Part shown: piece by piece, positions 9,983-10,053 of the stretch
How the letters are laid out: every line of letters begins with the position of its first letter
How positions within the stretch are numbered: position 1 is the stretch's first letter
Source of the DNA: Chloroflexota bacterium
GTDB taxonomy: Bacteria > Chloroflexota > Limnocylindria > Limnocylindrales > CSP1-4
Length of the DNA: 10,053 nt
Assembly: GCA_021785115.1 (NCBI GenBank)
Contig: JAJYGO010000288.1
Coordinates: forward strand, 1-10,053
Direction: 5' to 3'
Notes under the pieces: model-generated
Told to the model about the DNA's origin: nothing
The model's input: only the letters and a program-made list of their open reading frames with translations
Databases searched by the model: none
Position numbers and translations under genes: made by a program

Positions 9983-10003
9983 CCCGCTCGGGCTGCCGAG
10001 ACC
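9974..10003 (+). terminator. Weak hairpin over the toxin stop codon
   Basis: CGGTCT (9974-9979) and AGACCG (9998-10003) are exact inverted repeats, with an inner CCC/GGG pair (9982-9984 and 9989-9991). The structure overlaps the toxin stop and has no T-run, so a terminator role is only possible. Confidence 0.25.
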
Positions 10004-10018
10004 GCCACAGTCCTCCGA

Positions 10019-10053
10019 TCAAGCCAACGCGTACCAGGCGAGCGGATCGGGCA
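10019..10053 (-). CDS. Possible 3' end of a minus-strand gene, cut by the window edge (repeat copy D)
   Basis: The plus strand at 10029-10042 repeats the start GCGTACCAGGCGAG of the dispersed repeat, beginning 46 nt after the toxin stop; after this the sequence diverges and the window ends. On the minus strand it reads PDPLAWYALA and then a stop at 10021-10019. The tail DPLAWYA is similar to C-termini I associate with serine recombinases, so an intact recombinase gene could lie to the right of the window. Only eleven codons are visible, so this is weak evidence. Confidence 0.3.
   Translation of the reverse strand, partial: PDPLAWYALA

Overview
The window is GC-rich bacterial DNA with dense, short-spaced genes, frequent GTG starts, clear Shine-Dalgarno sites, a Sec-type signal peptide and a lipobox. 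The gene families seen (an MmyB-type regulator, oxidoreductases, a DUF2255 protein, an extracellular lipase, a FitAB-like pair) are common in soil or aquatic Chloroflexota and Actinomycetota. I cannot place the organism more exactly from sequence alone.

Left part (1-783): a perfect 15-bp hairpin, then an OsmC-family gene that starts at GTG 141. A GC-rich convergent gap follows, holding the first copy of a dispersed repeat and a terminator-like hairpin.

Oxidoreductase region (784-4763): a leftward HTH/MmyB-type regulator faces a rightward run of four genes: zinc alcohol dehydrogenase, aldo/keto reductase (AKR), small cupin and DUF2255 protein. This looks like one regulated operon for small carbonyl or alcohol metabolism. 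The AKR gene carries an apparent frameshift near its 3' end. It destroys the native C-terminus and joins the AKR frame to the cupin frame, although the cupin keeps its own ribosome binding site.

Secreted region (5134-8487): three tightly coupled genes encode a 683-aa secreted protein with an N-terminal beta-rich domain and a C-terminal lipase-like alpha/beta hydrolase, a 270-aa secreted or membrane-anchored protein, and a 160-aa lipoprotein. Together they look like a cell-surface or extracellular module of unknown role. This is the least familiar gene set here.

Right part (8488-10053): a gene-poor, possibly decayed stretch with a short-chain-dehydrogenase-like fragment and the third repeat copy. 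A FitA/FitB-type (VapBC-like) toxin-antitoxin pair follows, then the start of a fourth repeat copy at the window edge.

The most unusual signal is the repeat. A roughly 56-62 bp unit occurs three times, plus a partial fourth copy, always in the same orientation and 24-46 nt after the stop codon of a rightward reading frame. It can form two small hairpins on the plus strand. Its minus strand also keeps a reading frame ending in LAWYA, with a stop soon after in three of four copies. That tail resembles the C-terminus of serine recombinases, and the second copy is preceded by further recombinase-like sequence, so the repeats may be footprints of mobile-element insertion or a structured 3' element.
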